A DNA stretch of 64,000 nt from Marinobacter salexigens (lineage in GTDB: Bacteria > Pseudomonadota > Gammaproteobacteria > Pseudomonadales > Oleiphilaceae). This document shows, piece after piece, positions 60,611 through 64,000 of the stretch (the stretch's first letter is position 1; each line of letters opens with the position of its first letter). Both the position numbers and the translations under genes were made by a program. The DNA is taken from positions 733,594 through 797,593 of the forward strand of contig NZ_JAHKPV010000001.1 of the NCBI RefSeq assembly GCF_018860765.1, read 5' to 3'. The notes beneath the pieces are model-generated. The model had not been told where the DNA came from and did not search any database. It saw only the letters and a list, made by a program, of their open reading frames with translations.

Positions 60611-61069
60611 TTAGGCCAAAGATTCACTGGCAAGGGTTTCAAGATAGTCTAAATTGGGGATCCAAGCTGTTTCGCCATCAACGTCTACCAGCATTAAATC
60701 GGCAGGCCCATTTTCAGCCTCGAGTTGTTTGATCTGCTCTTGCCCAATTCGAACTTGGCTGGGAATGCCCTGAGTAATCAGAGCCAAAAAGCGAAGCTTT
60801 TTGTTGGAGCTAACGCTGTTGAGCACCAAAATCCGACCACGGTTTTCACCGGGTACAGTCAAATAGCCGCCATTGGCCGCGTCGTAAGAGATAACCGGTA
60901 AGCTCAGCCCTCGCCAATCGAGGTAGCCTGCAAGCCAGTCGGGTGCTCCGGTGCCAGCATCGTTGCTGGCATAGTCCACCACCTCGGCAATGGATACGTT
61001 AGGCAGTAAAAGCTGTCGCCCGCTCACGGGTATCATGACGCAGGAGAGGGTTTGGCTGTTCTCGTTCAT
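60611..61069 (-). CDS. chpC: CheW-like chemosensory adaptor ChpC
   Basis: 152-residue CheW-domain protein with SCVMIPVSGRQLLLPNVSIAEVVDY at the start and WRGLSLPVISYD in the middle. In Pseudomonas the Chp/Pil system that controls twitching motility ends with chpA-chpB-chpC, the same order as here. It probably links extra receptors to the ChpA kinase. It starts 11 bases after chpB. Confidence 0.87.
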   Translation of the reverse strand: MNENSQTLSCVMIPVSGRQLLLPNVSIAEVVDYASNDAGTGAPDWLAGYLDWRGLSLPVISYDAANGGYLTVPGENRGRILVLNSVSSNKKLRFLALITQGIPSQVRIGQEQIKQLEAENGPADLMLVDVDGETAWIPNLDYLETLASESLA

Positions 61070-61080
61070 TGCTTGTGTCC

Positions 61081-62133
61081 TCAGGCGGAGCCCCGTTTCT
61101 GCCTGCCTTTGAGCAAGCAGGATTCTTCGATGGTTTTAACCAGTTCCCGGGCCAGCTGTTCGGGTGTACCGCAGAAGGTGGTACAGCCTGTGGCAGCGAC
61201 GGAATCCGGCATTGAGCTGTTGCCACAACTGGTGCTTTCTTGCACCCAGATTCGGCTTCCATAAGCTTTTAGTAAAGGTGCTGCGATTGCACCATCATTA
61301 CCCATGCCGGAAAATAGGATTGCATGGCAGTGAGCGCCATAATGATCGGCCGTATTCAGTAACACCTTATCAATAGAGGGGCTATAGGGCCCGGGCCAAG
61401 GTGTGTCCTGTTCTTTTAGTACACCGGTCGTATCAAACTTCCATTCGTGCTCAACCGGCATCAGCACCACATCACCATTCTTCACTCTGTAGTTCTCTTC
61501 CGCATGCCGCAGCTTGTAATGGGCATGGCGGCCAAGCACCCGGGTGAGTACCTCGGCAAAATTACCGTCAATATGCTGGGCGTACACGAAACCCACTGGC
61601 AGGCCCGGCGGCAGTCTGTCGAGAAAAGCTTTCACCGCGGCAGGGCCACCAAGCGAGGCAGATAACACCCAGATTTCATTGGCCACAGAGCCGGGAACCG
61701 CCGGTGTGAGCCACTTTGGCAGCTCGGATGATACCGGGCTTTCCGGAACCCGCACCTCAAGTTCTTCGATGCTGGCTTTGGAGTCCAGCTGGGCAAGATC
61801 CCCCAATTGCTGCTCGAGCTTGCCCAGTAACCTCCGCTCCCAGCGAAAGTAATCTGTGGTGCCAGAACTGGGAGCTTGGTCCAGCCCGAACAGAACCGGC
61901 GCTTCGGTATTCTCCAGAAGGTAGTCAAACAGCGCCGGGTGGTCTGCTTCATCTTCCAGTGTTACCAGCCAGAGCCCGGCTTCCGGGAAGTCGGGGTGGC
62001 CCTGCAACCGCTCCGGGTCTCCGGAGAAACAAACATCAAGGCCGAACTTGGCGGCAGCTGCCTGCAGTCGATGCCGCTGCAGGACAATGTCCGACACGAT
62101 TCCAACCTGAGCCCGACCGCTTTGGCCGGCCAT
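61081..62133 (-). CDS. chpB: CheB-type methylesterase ChpB
   Basis: 350 residues. The C-terminal methylesterase domain has the Ser motif LSASLGGPAAVKAFL, the His in YAQHIDGNFAEVLT and the Asp in LFSGMGNDGAIAA. The N-terminal part (residues 1-110) is receiver-like, but I see no clear phosphoryl Asp with the usual neighbours, as noted for ChpB-type proteins. It removes methyl groups from the pilus chemoreceptor. Its first base overlaps the stop of chpA. Confidence 0.9.
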   Translation of the reverse strand: MAGQSGRAQVGIVSDIVLQRHRLQAAAAKFGLDVCFSGDPERLQGHPDFPEAGLWLVTLEDEADHPALFDYLLENTEAPVLFGLDQAPSSGTTDYFRWERRLLGKLEQQLGDLAQLDSKASIEELEVRVPESPVSSELPKWLTPAVPGSVANEIWVLSASLGGPAAVKAFLDRLPPGLPVGFVYAQHIDGNFAEVLTRVLGRHAHYKLRHAEENYRVKNGDVVLMPVEHEWKFDTTGVLKEQDTPWPGPYSPSIDKVLLNTADHYGAHCHAILFSGMGNDGAIAAPLLKAYGSRIWVQESTSCGNSSMPDSVAATGCTTFCGTPEQLARELVKTIEESCLLKGRQKRGSA

Positions 62134-64000
62134 TACTGCTTACCGGTTAGCCGTTCAATGGTCTTCAGCAACTCGGACTCCTGGAACGGTTTACCGAGAT
62201 ATTCATTGACGCCGATAGCCAGTGCCCGTTCACGGTGCTTTTCGCCGGTTCGGGAGGTGATCATGCAAATTGGCATATCGCGCAGGCTGTCATCGTGCCG
62301 CACGAAGCTGGCAACCTCAAAGCCATCCATACGCGGCATTTCAATGTCCAGAAGCATGATGTCCGGCTTGTGATCCTGCAGTTGCGCCACCGCATCCAGA
62401 CCATCTTTTGCCGTGATAACTTCCATACCGTTACGTTCAAGTAGGCGCGAGGTCACCTTGCGCACGGTAACCGAGTCGTCCACCACCATGACAACGGTGG
62501 GCCGTTCTTCAAAGCGGGCGGATTCCCGAACTTTTTCCAGTTCGGTTAGACGCTGGCGCTCGGACAATATATCGGAACGAATCATGGCCGGCAGATCAAG
62601 AATCACCACCACGTTACCATCACCCAGAATGGTGGCACCGGATACGCCTCGAACAGTACCGAATTGTGGGCCTAGTGATTTAACAACAATTTCTCGGCTG
62701 CCCATCAGGTTGTCTACCTGAAGTGCCATGGGCTGTTCTGCACCACGAACCAGAATCACCGGCAGCGGCAAGGCTTGGCCCTGTAGTTTGGGGTGGTGGT
62801 CGCTGTTCAGCAGGCTGCCCAAATACTGCAAGCGGTACTCCTGACCTGCGTATTCGTACATGGGGGCATCCGGCTTGTAATATTCCTCAAGCTCGTACGT
62901 GCTAACCCGGACGATACCTTCGATGGTGTTGAGCGGGATGGCGTAAAAATCTTCACCCGTGGATACCATCAGGGCCCGGTTTACCGAAACGGTAAACGGC
63001 AGTCGCACAGTAAATACAGTGCCCCGGCCAACCTGTGACTCAATGTCCAGACTGCCGCCAAGTTGTTTGATTTCACTGGCCACCACGTCCATGCCAACCC
63101 CGCGACCGGAGATCTGGGTGACATTCTGCGCGGTCGAGAAACCGGGTTGTACGATAAACTGGAGAATCTCACGTTCGGAAAGATCTTCATCCTCACGCAA
63201 TAGCCCCTGACGAATAGCTTTATCTCGGATGACGTCAGAAGGTATGCCAGCACCGTCATCCACCATGCGCAGGACTACATCGCCGCCTTCGCGGGCCAGA
63301 GATAAGGTAACTTCGCCTGCTTCCGTTTTACCCTGCTTCTTACGATCAGCTGGGCTCTCGATACCGTGGTCGATGGCGTTGCGCAACATGTGCTCCAGCG
63401 GCGCAATCATACGCTCCAGAATGTTGCGATCCATTTCGCCTTCGGCATTGCGAACATCAAATTCAACTTTCTTGCCCAATTCGCCACTGATCTGACGCAC
63501 TATCCGGCGTAGGCGCGGGACCATGGAGGCAAACGGAATCATTCGGGTCTTCATCAGACCTTCCTGAAGTTCGGTATTGATACGAGATTGCTGAACCAGC
63601 AGCGTTTCTGTATCCCGAACCCTGTCAGCCAGCGTCTCGCGCAAATCCGCAAGGTCTGAGGAGGATTCCGTTAGTGCCCGCGATAACTGCTGGATGGATG
63701 AGTATCGGTCCATTTCCAGCGGATCGAAGTCGTCCCCATAATCCGGGCCATGTTCTTTCTCGGCACTGAACAGGATTTGTGCCTCAGTTTCGATTTCCAT
63801 CCGGCGTAGCTGTTCACGCAAACGCTCGATGGTCGCGGCCATTTCATCCAAGGTATGGCCGAAATCACTGCTTTGCTGTTCTAGTCGGCCACGGGTAATA
63901 CTGGTTTCACCGGCCAGGTTAACCAGTTCATCCAGCAATGGTGCGGACACCCGTATGGTTTCCTGAGCGGCACGCTGGGCGTCCGCCGCTCTATTTCGAG
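62133..64000 (-). CDS. chpA: ChpA/PilL hybrid histidine kinase, C-terminal part; 5' end off the window
   Basis: The last about 622 residues of a very large CheA-like kinase. The frame is open through base 64000, beginning ADAQRAAQETIRV-SAPLLDELVNLAGE, the segment just after the Hpt domains. Following are the dimerisation helix, a histidine-kinase ATPase domain (N box HMLRNAIDHGIE, G boxes VDDGAGIPS and SGRGVGMDVV), a CheW domain and a C-terminal receiver with VVDDSVTVRK and the phospho-Asp in IMLLDIEMPRMDG. It controls type IV pili. The apparent GTG start at 63950 is an internal codon. The Hpt repeats lie outside the window. Confidence 0.94.
   Translation of the reverse strand, partial: RNRAADAQRAAQETIRVSAPLLDELVNLAGETSITRGRLEQQSSDFGHTLDEMAATIERLREQLRRMEIETEAQILFSAEKEHGPDYGDDFDPLEMDRYSSIQQLSRALTESSSDLADLRETLADRVRDTETLLVQQSRINTELQEGLMKTRMIPFASMVPRLRRIVRQISGELGKKVEFDVRNAEGEMDRNILERMIAPLEHMLRNAIDHGIESPADRKKQGKTEAGEVTLSLAREGGDVVLRMVDDGAGIPSDVIRDKAIRQGLLREDEDLSEREILQFIVQPGFSTAQNVTQISGRGVGMDVVASEIKQLGGSLDIESQVGRGTVFTVRLPFTVSVNRALMVSTGEDFYAIPLNTIEGIVRVSTYELEEYYKPDAPMYEYAGQEYRLQYLGSLLNSDHHPKLQGQALPLPVILVRGAEQPMALQVDNLMGSREIVVKSLGPQFGTVRGVSGATILGDGNVVVILDLPAMIRSDILSERQRLTELEKVRESARFEERPTVVMVVDDSVTVRKVTSRLLERNGMEVITAKDGLDAVAQLQDHKPDIMLLDIEMPRMDGFEVASFVRHDDSLRDMPICMITSRTGEKHRERALAIGVNEYLGKPFQESELLKTIERLTGKQ

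Overview
The window looks like a stretch of chromosome from a marine gammaproteobacterium, most likely Marinobacter or a close relative. This is inferred from gene content: an 833-residue FadE, PntAB, a PilL/ChpA chemosensory array, zur-znuCB, folE-folX, a CopA unit and many small transporters. No 16S rRNA or tRNA gene is visible to confirm it. Coding density is high. I see no prophage, insertion sequence, CRISPR array, rRNA or tRNA.

Layout. 0-9 kb: a TrmH-type RNA methyltransferase (cut by the left edge), an FAD dehydrogenase, rlmE, an electrophile-response cluster (YqhD-type reductase, NemR-type repressor and polyamine-deacetylase-type amidohydrolase, with two matching TAGAC-N5-GTCTA operators), a small encapsulated-ferritin-family protein without a shell gene, an SGNH hydrolase and a Baeyer-Villiger-type monooxygenase. 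8.9-14.1 kb: a six-gene minus-strand operon behind a Fur box, running from an anaerobic heme-degradation core (HutW/ChuW, HutX/ChuX, ChuY-like reductase) into an unusual envelope set (HmuY-type lipoprotein, cytochrome c lipoprotein, DUF5777-like barrel). 14.5-28 kb: rhlE, ompW, an HxlR/Old Yellow Enzyme pair, pntAB, marC, chaC, an EamA transporter with a divergent LysR regulator, and fadE. 28-42 kb: mostly transporters and single enzymes, including an extracytoplasmic AstE-like protein, a Nudix plus metallo-beta-lactamase fusion, MATE and Bcr/CflA exporters, tpx and a PhaC-like hydrolase. 42-57 kb: an acyltransferase, RNase II, three c-di-GMP enzymes, a MerR-copA-small-membrane-protein operon with a decayed DUF411 remnant, and folE-folX. 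57-64 kb: a patatin-like hydrolase, zur-znuC-znuB behind a Zur box, and chpC-chpB-chpA/pilL (cut by the right edge).

The two most unusual signals are these. First, the heme operon couples ChuWXY-type radical-SAM heme breakdown to a HmuY/cytochrome/barrel envelope module instead of the usual TonB receptor and ABC importer. Second, there are four intergenic copies of a structured element: a 28-29 bp outer stem, different in sequence at each site but nearly always self-complementary, enclosing a conserved core of one or two 4-bp hairpins with TCC loops. At least two copies lie in what should be mRNA leaders.

Functional themes are metal and heme homeostasis (Fur, Zur and MerR-type sites), electrophile and redox defence (NemR, OYE, Tpx, ChaC, PntAB), lipid and ester metabolism (FadE, BVMO, thioesterase, PhaC-like, patatin) and surface signalling (c-di-GMP, Chp).
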